Assembly (NCBI RefSeq): GCF_001347015.1 | Contig: NZ_CFGI01000002.1 | Coordinates: forward strand, 186,001-250,000 | Direction: 5' to 3' | Origin: Streptococcus pneumoniae | Lineage (GTDB): Bacteria > Bacillota > Bacilli > Lactobacillales > Streptococcaceae | Length of the DNA stretch: 64,000 nucleotides | Part shown: positions 32,718-41,723 of the stretch, one piece after another | Position numbering within the stretch: position 1 is the stretch's first letter | Layout: every line of letters begins with the position of its first letter | Notes under the pieces: model-generated | Databases searched by the model: none | What the model saw: the letters and a program-made list of their open reading frames with translations, nothing else | What the model was told of the DNA's origin: nothing | Program-made: the position numbers and the translations under genes

Positions 32718-33005
32718 TTAGAGTTCTTCAAAGGCAGTCATGCCACCCTGAACATTGATAACCTCATAACCTTGTTCTGATAAGAATTGGCAAGCACGCG
32801 CCGATCTCATCCCAGATTTACAAATAACATAATGTAACTGGTCCTTGTCCAACTGATCATAGCTATCGGCTAATTGACTAAGTGGCAGGTTGTGGGCGCC
32901 TTCTAAATGAAGAGCTTCAAACTCATCCACTTCTCTCACGTCCACTAAAGAAAGTTGGTCGTTTTGGTAAAGCTGGTAAAATGCGTCAAAGGTAATTTCT
33001 TTCAT
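32718..33005 (-). CDS. Single-domain rhodanese-like protein
   Basis: 95 aa. Starts MKEITFDAFYQL with AGGAG upstream of 33005; the longer frame up to 33041 would be translated from BOX sequence and is rejected. Typical VDVREVDEFEALHLEGAHNLP and active-site loop CKSGMRS with catalytic Cys62. Sulfurtransferases of this size carry persulfides in thiol metabolism; the partner is unknown. Confidence 0.88.
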   Translation of the reverse strand: MKEITFDAFYQLYQNDQLSLVDVREVDEFEALHLEGAHNLPLSQLADSYDQLDKDQLHYVICKSGMRSARACQFLSEQGYEVINVQGGMTAFEEL

Positions 33006-33017
33006 TCTTTTTCTCCT

Positions 33018-33199
33018 AATACTCTTCGAAAATCTCTTCAAACCACGTCAGCGTCGCCTTACCGTAGGTTCAGTTCTATCCACAACCTCAAAACAGTGTT
33101 TTGAGCTGACTTCGTCAGTTTTATCTGCAACCTCAAAGCTGTACTTTGAGCAGCCTGCGGCTAGCTTCCTAGTTTGCTCTTTGATTTTCATTGACTATA
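33018..33199 (+). repeat. BOX element with extended B region
   Basis: About 180 bp; boxA at the left with CACGTCAGCGTCGCCTT, then two B-like stems (CAAAACAGTGTTTTGAG and CAAAGCTGTACTTTGAG), boxC at the right. Its C end supplies the stop codon of the uracil-DNA-glycosylase-like gene, and its A end lies just before the rhodanese start. Confidence 0.92.
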
Positions 33200-33773
33200 A
33201 AATTGCTTTAATCCTTTTTTTCAAATCCGGCACCACTTCTGCCTCAAACCAAGGATTTTTGGCCATCCAGATTTGATTTCGCGGTGAGGGGTGAACTAGT
33301 GGAAAATAGGTTGGCAAGTAGTTCTGGTAATGTTTTACCCGTTCTGTTACCTTGCCACTGATTTTCTCCTGCAAATAGTAGGCTTGGGCATATTGGCCAA
33401 TCAAGAGGGTCAATTGAATATCTGGTAATTCTTGCAAGAGTTGCGGATGCCATTTTTCAGCAAATCCAGTTCTCGGTGGAAGATCACCCGACTTGCCATG
33501 CCCTGGAAAGTAGAAATCCATAGGCAGAACAGCAAAATAACCTGAATTGTAAAAAGTGTCTTCATCCACACCTAGCCAGTCCCGCAAACGATCACCACTT
33601 TTATCTTTCCAATAAAGGCCTGCCTCTTGGGTTTTAAGCCCCGGTGCCTGACCGATGATATTGATGCGAGCAGTCTTTGGCACTGCAAAGAGAGGTTCAA
33701 TGCCACGCTCTGTATAGCTGGCATTCTGCGGATCCGCCATAATAGCCTGCTTGATTCTTTCGATTTGAGACAT
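33195..33773 (-). CDS. Uracil-DNA-glycosylase-superfamily protein
   Basis: 192 aa. N-terminal motif IIGQAPGLKTQEAG and C-terminal HPSPRN are the phosphate-binding and catalytic-loop motifs of the superfamily (family 4/5-like). It probably removes uracil from DNA, but the activity of this streptococcal branch is not certain. The TAG stop (33195-33197) lies inside the boxC end of a BOX element, so the last residues may have been altered by the insertion. Confidence 0.85.
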   Translation of the reverse strand: MSQIERIKQAIMADPQNASYTERGIEPLFAVPKTARINIIGQAPGLKTQEAGLYWKDKSGDRLRDWLGVDEDTFYNSGYFAVLPMDFYFPGHGKSGDLPPRTGFAEKWHPQLLQELPDIQLTLLIGQYAQAYYLQEKISGKVTERVKHYQNYLPTYFPLVHPSPRNQIWMAKNPWFEAEVVPDLKKRIKAIL

Positions 33774-33785
33774 CTACTTTCCCTC

Positions 33786-33820
33786 CAAAAAGAAGTCTAA
33801 GCATAAGATCTCAGACTTCT
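33786..33820 (-). terminator. Terminator of pepV
   Basis: AGAAGTCT / AGACTTCT stem followed by TTTTTGG leftwards, immediately after the pepV stop. Confidence 0.85.
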
Positions 33821-33826
33821 ATCGTT

Positions 33827-35227
33827 TTATTTGATCAATTCGTAAATAGCTTCGGCATAGATTGCTGCTGCTCGGAAGAGATCGTCCAAGGCGATAAATT
33901 CATTGGCTTGGTGCATGGTATCAATTGAGTCTGGGAACATGGCACCGTAGGCAACTCCGCGTTCGAGCAAACGACCAAAGGTTCCACCACCGATAACTTG
34001 CTCGTGACCTTTAAGTCCAGTTTGTTTTTCATAGACATTCAACAAGGTTTGCACAAGTGGATCTTCCATTGGCACATAGTGAGGGGTATGACCGTGTTCA
34101 GAAAGGCTAACAGAAGCAACTGGCAAGTTTTCAAGGATTGACTTGATTTGTTCTGGACTTGTTCCTTTTGGATAGCGGATGTTAAGGGCAATGGTATTAT
34201 CAGTGCTTGTTTCGTCAAAGCGGAAGACACCGGCATTCATAGAAAGGGCACCCATCTTTTCATCCACATGAGCAATTTTGAGATTTTCACCCTCATGATC
34301 GTTCAAGAGAATCTTACCAGCAATATCAAGGTAATCTCTTGCAGGCCCTGCAAAGTCAAACTGGCTGAAGAAAAGAGCAAGATAAGTCGCACCATTGACA
34401 CCTGAAGCAGGCATAGCACCGTGAGCAGATTTACCAATAATCGTCACCTTGTACTGACCGTTTTCTTCTTGGAGTTCTCCTCTAAGTTTGTGTTCTGCAA
34501 CAAAGGCATCTAGTTTAGCTTGCAAGTCAGCCAAATCACCTGAAACGACTGCTGTTGCTGATTCAGGTACCATATTTTCACGCAAACCACCTGTGAAGCT
34601 GTGAAGACGGGCAACACCTGTATTTTCACCTGCAAAGTGGAGGTATTCCGTGATATTTCCTTTTTCACCATTGATGATAGGGAATTCAGCGTCTGGAGAG
34701 AAACCAAAATCTGGTTTTGCAAGTCCTACGTGCTCGAAATAGTAGTCCATGTCTGCCCAACCTGATTCTTCGTCTGTTCCAACGATGAAACGAACTTTCT
34801 TAGAAGTTGGAAGACCCAATTCTTTGATGATTTTCAAACCATAGTAACAAGCTGTTGTAGGGCCCTTGTCGTCCGAAGCCCCACGCGCATAAAGGCGACC
34901 GTCTTTGATAGTCGGTGTGTAAGGATCTGTATCCCAACCGCTACCAGCAGGAACCACATCCATATGGGCAAAGATGCCGAGAACTTCTTCTCCATCACCA
35001 AACTCGAAATGTCCTGCGTAGTTATCGACATTCTTAGTTGGGTAGCCATCGCGGTCTGCGATTTCAAGGAATTTTTCCAAGGCTTTTACTGGACCAGGCC
35101 CAAATGGATGCTCAGCATCAACCTTGCTATCATCACGTTCTGAGTTGATTTCCAAAAGGCTAAACAAGTCAGCCAAGAGGTCTTCTTTGCGTTTTTCTAC
35201 TTCTGCTGTAAAATCAATTACTGTCAT
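33827..35227 (-). CDS. pepV: Dipeptidase PepV (M20 family)
   Basis: 466 aa, the usual length. Metal ligands appear in FAHMDVVPAG (His), GASDDKGPT (bridging Asp), GTDEESGW (catalytic Glu then metal Glu) and FSPDAEFP. Cytoplasmic zinc dipeptidase of broad specificity, with the extra 'lid' domain of PepV. The start MTVIDF at 35227 gives the family length; its Shine-Dalgarno is weak (AAAGAAG). Likely cotranscribed behind the nitroreductase gene, 13 bases upstream. Confidence 0.93.
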   Translation of the reverse strand: MTVIDFTAEVEKRKEDLLADLFSLLEINSERDDSKVDAEHPFGPGPVKALEKFLEIADRDGYPTKNVDNYAGHFEFGDGEEVLGIFAHMDVVPAGSGWDTDPYTPTIKDGRLYARGASDDKGPTTACYYGLKIIKELGLPTSKKVRFIVGTDEESGWADMDYYFEHVGLAKPDFGFSPDAEFPIINGEKGNITEYLHFAGENTGVARLHSFTGGLRENMVPESATAVVSGDLADLQAKLDAFVAEHKLRGELQEENGQYKVTIIGKSAHGAMPASGVNGATYLALFFSQFDFAGPARDYLDIAGKILLNDHEGENLKIAHVDEKMGALSMNAGVFRFDETSTDNTIALNIRYPKGTSPEQIKSILENLPVASVSLSEHGHTPHYVPMEDPLVQTLLNVYEKQTGLKGHEQVIGGGTFGRLLERGVAYGAMFPDSIDTMHQANEFIALDDLFRAAAIYAEAIYELIK

Positions 35228-35240
35228 TTTTTTCTTCTTT

Positions 35241-35846
35241 CTATCTTTTCTCAATGATTTCATCTACTGGCAAGCGGTAGCTTGGTTCCAATTTTTCGTC
35301 CGTGTAACCCACTGTAATCAAAAGTTCTGGGCGGAAGCGGTCTTCGATTTCCAAAACTTCGTTGACTTTTGATTTGTCAAATCCAAGAATCAGATTTGAT
35401 CCGATTCCTTGGTCTGTAAGAGCCAGAACCAAGTTCATAGCAACCAAACCTGCATTGAGGGCTAGGTAGTCGCTAACTTGCTGTTCGTTATAGCGTGCAA
35501 ATTCAGCTGGCAAATTCTTCATAAAATATTGAAGTTGCTCTTCAGAAAAGTTATTAGCACCACCAACTCGGGCAATCTTACGAGCACGTTTAGCCAAATC
35601 TGTGTCTGTAAACAAGGCAATAGTTACAGGCGCTGATGATACCTGTTCAAAGTTTGAACCGTAAGCCAATTTTGCCAGTTCGGCATTTTTCTCACGAACC
35701 ACCACAAATTTCCAAGGCTGGCTGTTGTGGGCACTTGGTGCCAAGGTTGCAATTTCGATAGCCGTACGCACATCTTTTGGATCAACTGGCTTATCAGTGA
35801 AATGCTTAGTCGCATGACGTTTTTTATTTAATTCAAGAAATTTCAT
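35241..35846 (-). CDS. Nitroreductase-family flavoprotein
   Basis: 201 aa. FMN-binding features: KRHATKHFTDKPV at the N terminus, APSAHNSQPWKFVVV, and NLILGFDK near the C terminus. NAD(P)H-dependent oxidoreductase of unknown physiological substrate. AAGGAAA before the ATG. Same direction as pepV. Confidence 0.9.
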   Translation of the reverse strand: MKFLELNKKRHATKHFTDKPVDPKDVRTAIEIATLAPSAHNSQPWKFVVVREKNAELAKLAYGSNFEQVSSAPVTIALFTDTDLAKRARKIARVGGANNFSEEQLQYFMKNLPAEFARYNEQQVSDYLALNAGLVAMNLVLALTDQGIGSNLILGFDKSKVNEVLEIEDRFRPELLITVGYTDEKLEPSYRLPVDEIIEKR

Positions 35847-35959
35847 AATCGATTTCCTTTTCTAATTCTACTGCTTCCATTCTACCATAATTTGAAAGAG
35901 CTTGCAGGGATTTTTCATGATTAAGTTTTTTCTATCACAGACATAAAAGATATATATTG

Positions 35960-35985
35960 GTTTATCAGGAAAGTTTCTGATAAAC
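35960..35985 (+). promoter_or_regulatory. Palindromic candidate operator before the binding-protein gene
   Basis: GTTTATCAG - GAAAGTTT - CTGATAAAC: a perfect 9-bp inverted repeat, 33 bases before the start codon and overlapping a plausible promoter (TTGGTT with TAAACT). It suggests control by a dimeric regulator responding to the transported amino acid; the regulator cannot be named. Confidence 0.6.
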
Positions 35986-36017
35986 TAGCAAGTACTTTAC
36001 ATTTGAATGGAGACATT

Positions 36018-36818
36018 ATGAAAAAATTTAGCCTATTACTAGCTACCCTACCATTTTTGGTTGCCTGTGGAAATCAATCCACACCCAAAGAGACCAGCAC
36101 TCAAAAGACAATCGTCGTTGCTACAGCCGGCGATGTGCCGCCATTTGACTACGAAGACAAGGGCAATTTGACAGGTTTCGATATTGAAGTCCTAAAAGCA
36201 GTAGATGAAAAACTCAGCGACTACGAGATTCAATTCCAAAGAACTGCTTGGGAAAGTATCTTCCCAGGACTTGATTCTGGTCACTATCAGGCTGCAGCCA
36301 ATAACTTGAGTTACACAAAAGAGCGTGCTGAAAAATACCTCTACTCACTTCCGATTTCGAACAATCCCCTCGTCCTTGTCAGCAACAAGAAAAATCCTTT
36401 GACTTCACTTGACCAAATTGCTGGTAAAACAACGCAAGAGGATACCGGAACTTCAAACGCTCAATTCATCAATAACTGGAATCAAAAACACACTGATAAT
36501 CCTGCTACTATCGATTTTTCTGGTGAAGATATCGGCAAACGAATCCTTGACCTCTCTAACGGTGAATTTGATTTCCTCGTTTTTGACAAGGTATCCGTTC
36601 AAAAGATTATCAAGGACCGTGGTTTAGACCTCTCAGTCGTTGATTTACCTTCTGCAGATAGTCCCAGCAATTATATCATTTTCTCAAGCGACCAAAAAGA
36701 GTTTAAAGAGAAATTTGATAAAGCGCTCAAAGAACTCTACCAAGATGGAACCCTTGAAAAACTCAGCAATACCTATCTAGGTGGTTCTTATCTCCCAGAT
36801 ACATCTCAGTTACAATAA
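36018..36818 (+). CDS. Amino-acid ABC transporter substrate-binding lipoprotein
   Basis: 266 aa. Lipobox LVACG (Cys17) and a type 3 periplasmic-binding fold (SBP_bac_3): TIVVATAGDVPPFDYED then LTGFDIEVLKAV. The ATG at 36018 has GGAG five bases upstream. Closest in style to cyst(e)ine-type or other polar amino acid receptors. No permease or ATPase gene is adjacent, so it must share a transporter encoded elsewhere or has lost its partners. A BOX and a terminator follow. Confidence 0.9.
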   Translation: MKKFSLLLATLPFLVACGNQSTPKETSTQKTIVVATAGDVPPFDYEDKGNLTGFDIEVLKAVDEKLSDYEIQFQRTAWESIFPGLDSGHYQAAANNLSYTKERAEKYLYSLPISNNPLVLVSNKKNPLTSLDQIAGKTTQEDTGTSNAQFINNWNQKHTDNPATIDFSGEDIGKRILDLSNGEFDFLVFDKVSVQKIIKDRGLDLSVVDLPSADSPSNYIIFSSDQKEFKEKFDKALKELYQDGTLEKLSNTYLGGSYLPDTSQLQ

Positions 36819-36932
36819 GACTCTTCGAAAATCTCTTCAAACCACGTCAGCTTTATCTGCAACCTCAAAGCTGTGCTTTGAGCAACCTGCGACTAGCTTC
36901 CTAGTTTGCTCTTTGATTTTCATTGAGTATAA
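36819..36932 (+). repeat. BOX element (A, short B, C)
   Basis: About 114 bp. boxA starts directly behind the stop codon of the binding-protein gene; the middle has one CAAAGCTGTGCTTTGAG stem; boxC ends TTTTCATTGAGTATAAG. Confidence 0.92.
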
Positions 36933-36940
36933 GATGTACT

Positions 36941-36970
36941 AAAAGCGATTGGACCAGCCAATCGTTTTTA
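36941..36970 (+). terminator. Terminator of the binding-protein gene (possibly bidirectional)
   Basis: AAAAGCGATTGG / CCAATCGTTTTTA. A-rich on one side and T-rich on the other, so it could also serve the leftward metallophosphoesterase gene ending at 36998. Confidence 0.85.
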
Positions 36971-36997
36971 GTTTGCATTGGTTATTTTAGGAAACTC

Positions 36998-37831
36998 TTA
37001 CAAAAAATCAAAAAAATTCTTCACATCCTCTACATACCCATGCTTTTCTATTAAGCTTGCTAATAGTTCCAGATTGTGTCCCTGATAGTTATCTTCACGA
37101 CGTAGTTCTTCATACATTTCGATAAAGGGAAGCCCCTTGGATTTGGCCAATTCCAACTCCGCTTCGTAGTCATAAGCGACTTTACGAAATAGGATATTTA
37201 CCAATTCCCCATCTTCAACCTCTATCACGGCATACTGGGCACGGTGATTTTTTAACGCCTCCCAGTTAAAATAGGGCATGCCAATCGAACCTGGATTGAT
37301 GATTTGTTGCCCTTGACTGCCATAACGAAGCAACTGCTTGTGAACATGACCATAGACTGCCACGTCCGTTTTCTCATCGAGGAGTTGGTCAAATTTCTCT
37401 GTATCATTCTCAACTAGCAAGTCACCACCATAGTTCTTATTTGGCAAATTATGAGAGATAGAAAAGCGCAATCCGTCAATTTCTTTCTTTTCCAGCAAAG
37501 GCAAGCTTCGTAGCCAGACAATCGTTGCAGGATCCATTCGCTCCATCAAAAACTGGGTCATGCGCATGAGCTGGATTTCTTGCGGATTTTCCAAACCGTA
37601 TTGCCCATCCAAGACCTCCAGGACACAATCATCCCAATTTCCTCGAACACTTGCTGTGATAGGAAGGTCCTTTAGCAGAGCGACTAAGTCATTTGCGCCT
37701 GGACCAGGAAGAAAAATATCTCCCAGAAGCCAGTATTCACTAACTCCTTGATTTTTAGCATCTGCAATCACTGCTTCTAGGGCAGTTGTATTGCCATGAA
37801 TATCTGATAAAATTGCGATTTTATGGTTCAT
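36998..37831 (-). CDS. Calcineurin-like metallophosphoesterase
   Basis: 277 aa. Metal-binding motifs in order: SDIHGN (Asp9, His11), LGDIF, GNWDD and GHVHKQ. YfcE/MJ0936-like architecture. The substrate is unknown; it may hydrolyse phosphodiesters or dinucleotide polyphosphates. The ATG overlaps the last 11 bases of uvrC, so translation is probably coupled. Confidence 0.9.
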   Translation of the reverse strand: MNHKIAILSDIHGNTTALEAVIADAKNQGVSEYWLLGDIFLPGPGANDLVALLKDLPITASVRGNWDDCVLEVLDGQYGLENPQEIQLMRMTQFLMERMDPATIVWLRSLPLLEKKEIDGLRFSISHNLPNKNYGGDLLVENDTEKFDQLLDEKTDVAVYGHVHKQLLRYGSQGQQIINPGSIGMPYFNWEALKNHRAQYAVIEVEDGELVNILFRKVAYDYEAELELAKSKGLPFIEMYEELRREDNYQGHNLELLASLIEKHGYVEDVKNFFDFL

Positions 37832-39668
37832 TGTGGTTTCCTTCCGTTTGGTAATCTACTCTTTCTTCTGCCACTTGAGGCAAGGTTTCTGTTTCCTGCG
37901 GGTTCAACTTTCTCTGAACAGCTTCTGCGACTGTTCTTGGTACCCCAACTTCGACAATCTCATCCACACTGGCTTCCTTGATTTTGGTCAGAGACTTGAA
38001 ATGCTTCATGAGATTTTGCTTGCGTTTAGGTCCCAGCCCTTCAATGCCATCCAATTGTGATGAAAAGGAATTTTTGGAGCGCAGTTGGCGATGGAAAGTG
38101 ATAGCAAAACGGTGAACCTCATCTTGAATGCGTTGGAGGAGGAAAAATTCCTGAGAATTGCGAGATAACTCCACCACCTCAAGCGGATCTCCAAAGAGCA
38201 ATTCATGGGTTTGGTGCTTGTCATTTTTTTGCAAACCTGCAATGGGAATATCCAAACCCAGTTCTTCTTGGATGACCTGCTTGGCGATATTGACCTGACC
38301 TTGTCCCCCATCAATGACAATCAAATCTGGAGGAGTCAAACCGTCACGCTGAACTCGACCATAACGTCTGCGAATAACCTCACGCATACTGGCATAGTCG
38401 TCTGGTCCAACGACAGTCTTGATTTTATACTTACGATAATCCTTCTTACTTGGTTTGCCGTTGACAAAGACCACCATGGCTGAAACAGGACTGGTCCCCA
38501 TGATGTTGGAATTATCGAAGGACTCGATGCGAACTGGGGTCGGGATTTGGAGCAAACGTCCTAGATTTTCAATAGCCCCCTGAGTCTTTTCAACAGATTT
38601 CTCTAGCAGGTTGAATTTCTGCTCTAGACTAACACGGGCATTTTTTATGGCTAAATTGACCAGTTGCTTTTTCTCTCCACGCTGGGGTTTGACAATCTTG
38701 GTGTCTACCAAAGCCTTGACAGCTTCTTCGTCAATATCCTGCGGAATCAGTACCTCATTGGGAACTAGATGAGATTTTTCTTGATAAAATTGTCCCACAT
38801 AGGTTAGAAAGTCCTCATCCGGATCGTTGTAGTATGGAAAGAGATTAACATCCCGCTCAATAAGCTTGCCCTGACGAACAAAGAAAACCTGAACACACAT
38901 CCAACCCTTGTCCACGTAGTAGCCAAAGACATCCCGATTTTGGAGATCCTTGGCCATAACCCGTTGCTTGGTTCGAAGCGTTCCAATGGCCTGAATCAGG
39001 TCACGATATTCCGCTGCACGTTCAAATTCCATAGTCTGGGCTGCCGTTGCCATCTTGCCCTTTAGGTCATCAATGATTTTGTCATCTTGCCCTTTCAGAA
39101 AATCAGAAACCTCCTGAGCCATAGACTTAAAATAGTCCTCATCTTTCTTACAGATGGTGTGGGCCATACATTGACCGATATGGTAGTAAAAACAGACCTT
39201 AGATGGTGGATTCGTACACTTGCGAAAAGGGAAAATCCGATCCAAAAGTCGCTTGATTTCATTGGCTGCCCCCACATCGGGGTAAGGTCCAAAATAAAGA
39301 CCTCCATCTTTTTTGACCTGACGAGTGATAATCAAGCGAGGATAGCGTTCATTAGTGATTTTGATGAAGGGATAGGACTTATCATCCTTGAGCATGATAT
39401 TGTATTTAGGCTTATTTTCCTTGATCAGGTTGATTTCTAGGAGAAGTGCCTCAATATTGGACTCCGTAACGATAAATTCAAAATCCACAATTTCAGACAC
39501 CAGAGCCTCTGTCTTAGTATCATGACTTCCACGGAAATAGGACCTCACGCGGTTACGCAGATTTTTAGCCTTTCCTACATAGATAATGGTGCCGTTTTTA
39601 TCCTTGTGAATGTAGCAACCAGGGCTGGTCGGCAAGAGCTCTAGTTTTGATTTAATCAAGTTATTCAT
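37821..39668 (-). CDS. uvrC: Excinuclease ABC subunit C
   Basis: 615 aa. GIY-YIG nuclease at the N terminus ([19 protein letters not shown]), UVR motif near residue 200 ([19 protein letters not shown]), the RNase H-like C-terminal nuclease ([21 protein letters not shown]) and helix-hairpin-helix DNA-binding motifs ([14 protein letters not shown]). Makes both incisions in nucleotide excision repair with UvrB. The N-terminal start has a modest GGAAC site. Confidence 0.97.
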   Translation of the reverse strand: MNNLIKSKLELLPTSPGCYIHKDKNGTIIYVGKAKNLRNRVRSYFRGSHDTKTEALVSEIVDFEFIVTESNIEALLLEINLIKENKPKYNIMLKDDKSYPFIKITNERYPRLIITRQVKKDGGLYFGPYPDVGAANEIKRLLDRIFPFRKCTNPPSKVCFYYHIGQCMAHTICKKDEDYFKSMAQEVSDFLKGQDDKIIDDLKGKMATAAQTMEFERAAEYRDLIQAIGTLRTKQRVMAKDLQNRDVFGYYVDKGWMCVQVFFVRQGKLIERDVNLFPYYNDPDEDFLTYVGQFYQEKSHLVPNEVLIPQDIDEEAVKALVDTKIVKPQRGEKKQLVNLAIKNARVSLEQKFNLLEKSVEKTQGAIENLGRLLQIPTPVRIESFDNSNIMGTSPVSAMVVFVNGKPSKKDYRKYKIKTVVGPDDYASMREVIRRRYGRVQRDGLTPPDLIVIDGGQGQVNIAKQVIQEELGLDIPIAGLQKNDKHQTHELLFGDPLEVVELSRNSQEFFLLQRIQDEVHRFAITFHRQLRSKNSFSSQLDGIEGLGPKRKQNLMKHFKSLTKIKEASVDEIVEVGVPRTVAEAVQRKLNPQETETLPQVAEERVDYQTEGNHNEP

Positions 39669-39706
39669 AGTTCCATTATAGCAAAAAAGTAAGGAAAGAT
39701 TGTTCC

Positions 39707-40408
39707 CTACTCACTAGTCTCATATAATTTTCGAACTCTTTCAACATCCTCTTCCTGGATACCATAAAAAGAACCTGCAGGTTGCATGACAGACTTCTCA
39801 TCTGTATGGTCCAAGCCAATCGCATGCCCCAACTCATGTTCTGCCGTATGGACAAGGCGCTCATAGGAATAGCCATAGTTTGGATTGGACAAATAATAAT
39901 GATTCAACCGCACCGTTACAGACAAGAATTGCCCCGTTAAGAGATTGGTCTGACTTTCCGCTTCTCCTGCCACAGGAGTGCCTCCGTCGTTCATCTCCGT
40001 AGCCATAATATCTGCCTTGCCGGCCTCAGTCACGATTTCAAAGTTAAAAGCACCAGTTTGATTCCAATTCTGAATCGCTTCTACATAAGCCTCTTGAAAG
40101 CGTGAATCCATCTGGGGATCTAGGTAAATACGAGCAGAAGCCTGCGGCCACCTTCCTTCAGAGTGTTGGTGACTATCTGTCTGATTCAACTTAGGCAGTT
40201 GCCCTGTTTTTTCCCATTGGTCGATACTTTGTTGACCAATCTTTACTGACCGCTCTGCTTGCTTCAGCGCTTCTTGAAAATCTCCATTAAGATACCAGAG
40301 AAATCCAAAAGCAAGAGTGCATAAAAGCAAAACAATCCAAACCAGGCGCCAAAACAAACGCCAAATAAAAGAAAAGAAAGCCCCTATCAAACGAAAAAGC
40401 CAGCGCAT
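39707..40408 (-). CDS. Membrane-anchored matrixin-type zinc metalloprotease
   Basis: 233 aa. One N-terminal membrane helix flanked by aromatic and basic residues, a short linker, then a matrixin/M10-like catalytic domain with [11 protein letters not shown] (His191, Glu192, His195, His201), i.e. the complete metzincin zinc site, and a downstream Met208 for the Met-turn. Predicted to face outside. There is no visible propeptide cysteine switch. The ATG at 40408 has GGAGG upstream. Substrate unknown. Confidence 0.87.
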   Translation of the reverse strand: MRWLFRLIGAFFSFIWRLFWRLVWIVLLLCTLAFGFLWYLNGDFQEALKQAERSVKIGQQSIDQWEKTGQLPKLNQTDSHQHSEGRWPQASARIYLDPQMDSRFQEAYVEAIQNWNQTGAFNFEIVTEAGKADIMATEMNDGGTPVAGEAESQTNLLTGQFLSVTVRLNHYYLSNPNYGYSYERLVHTAEHELGHAIGLDHTDEKSVMQPAGSFYGIQEEDVERVRKLYETSE

Positions 40409-40486
40409 GTCCCTCCACCTTTCTAGCAAATAAAAATTATTTTACTAAAAGAAGCTGAAAGAAAGCTAAATACTGGCTTTTTCATC

Positions 40487-41719
40487 TTAACGTCCTACTA
40501 TTTTTTTGAGTAACTGAATAGCTTTGTATTTTAAAGGCGATGGATTATAACGGAAAGTACCCGCTTTGCGTACAATATAGCCATTAAAATTCTGTTTAAA
40601 ACGCAAAACGCCATCACTACCATCAAAAATCCCTTGAATACCTAGGAAGTTGTATTTAGGTATTCCACGTTTTATGCTTTCCAACATAACATATTTTTGA
40701 AGCAGTGCAGGGGCATAGAATTTATTAAACTCAGTGTAGGAACCACTAAAGAGATAAGTCGTTTCCTGAGGCATATAAACAAATAAACTCCCGGCTAAAA
40801 CAATATCTTCTTCTCCATATTTTTCAATCAAGTCTCGCGCTTCTGCTTTTCGAACTTCAAACGTTTCAAATTGACTAGAATATTCTCTCAGTTGATTTTG
40901 TTTTTTCTCAGAATGAGGATTTTTACTCAAATCAAGTCGCAACTTGTCCAAGATTTCTTCTAGTTTACTTTGCTCACCTTGCAATTTGCTCATATAGTCC
41001 GAAAAATTTAAGCTTGCTATGAGAAACTCAGCTTGTTCTCCAAAAACATCATAAAAATGCTCATAATATTCTAAACTTTTATCACTATATTCTCTACGTT
41101 CAGAGGTTTCTTTTGTGATATTCTTAAAAATCGATAGTTCTTCACGTTTTAACTTTTTCAACCGAATGCCAAAGGTTTCAGCCTTTTTCACCAAGGGTTT
41201 ACCCTTTTTGCTAAAACTTTTAAGCAAATTCTTTTCAGTTAATTCAGTCAAATCTTTATAGTATAACCAATCTGGTTCTCCACCTGGATACCCTGTCGTC
41301 AATCCATCAAATTGATAACCTAAATCAGTCAAACCTTGAATCATACTTTTTTTCTCAGCATCTATTGGATTACCTTGGCTATCAAAAGTTTGATAAGTTT
41401 CATAAGGTTTTACAAGCAACTCTAATACACCATTTTGCTTGGCATATTCTTTTAACTCCGCATAAAAAACTGGAAGGGCATCTTGTTGGGTATAAATCGG
41501 CCCCGAATTGAGTTCCATATGCAGACCACCCAGCATGGGCAAGCTATAAACCAGAGCTGCAACTTGAATCTCTCCTTCTTGTTTCAAAGCTAGATAAACA
41601 ATTCGAGCCCCTCTTTTTTCTAACAAGTCCCCCATCTGAACAGATTGCATAAAGGAACGAGAAGAAACCTGACCAGAATAAGCTTGAAACTCTTCTTTCG
41701 TGAGTGTAATTAGTGCCAT
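40487..41719 (-). CDS. murN: Peptidoglycan branching aminoacyltransferase MurN
   Basis: 410 aa, FemABX family. Two GNAT-like domains are interrupted by the antiparallel coiled coil (about residues 245-290, rich in Leu, Lys and Glu) that holds tRNA. MurN uses Ala-tRNA to add the second residue (Ala) of the stem-peptide cross bridge. It starts 4 bases after the upstream murM gene; the order murM-murN matches pneumococcus. The murN promoter is presumably that of murM. Confidence 0.93.
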   Translation of the reverse strand: MALITLTKEEFQAYSGQVSSRSFMQSVQMGDLLEKRGARIVYLALKQEGEIQVAALVYSLPMLGGLHMELNSGPIYTQQDALPVFYAELKEYAKQNGVLELLVKPYETYQTFDSQGNPIDAEKKSMIQGLTDLGYQFDGLTTGYPGGEPDWLYYKDLTELTEKNLLKSFSKKGKPLVKKAETFGIRLKKLKREELSIFKNITKETSERREYSDKSLEYYEHFYDVFGEQAEFLIASLNFSDYMSKLQGEQSKLEEILDKLRLDLSKNPHSEKKQNQLREYSSQFETFEVRKAEARDLIEKYGEEDIVLAGSLFVYMPQETTYLFSGSYTEFNKFYAPALLQKYVMLESIKRGIPKYNFLGIQGIFDGSDGVLRFKQNFNGYIVRKAGTFRYNPSPLKYKAIQLLKKIVGR

Positions 41720-41723
41720 ATAC

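Noticed and set aside
33006-33041. A 12-codon N-terminal extension of the rhodanese protein (MKRFSKSIRRK)
   Set aside because: It is translated BOX sequence and lies upstream of the proper AGGAG site. The same MKRFSKSI peptide appears antisense in another BOX at 31192.
35847-36017. A riboswitch or T-box before the amino-acid receptor gene
   Set aside because: The leader after the predicted promoter is only about 30 bases, and no T-box motif or terminator/antiterminator pair is present; only the palindrome remains.
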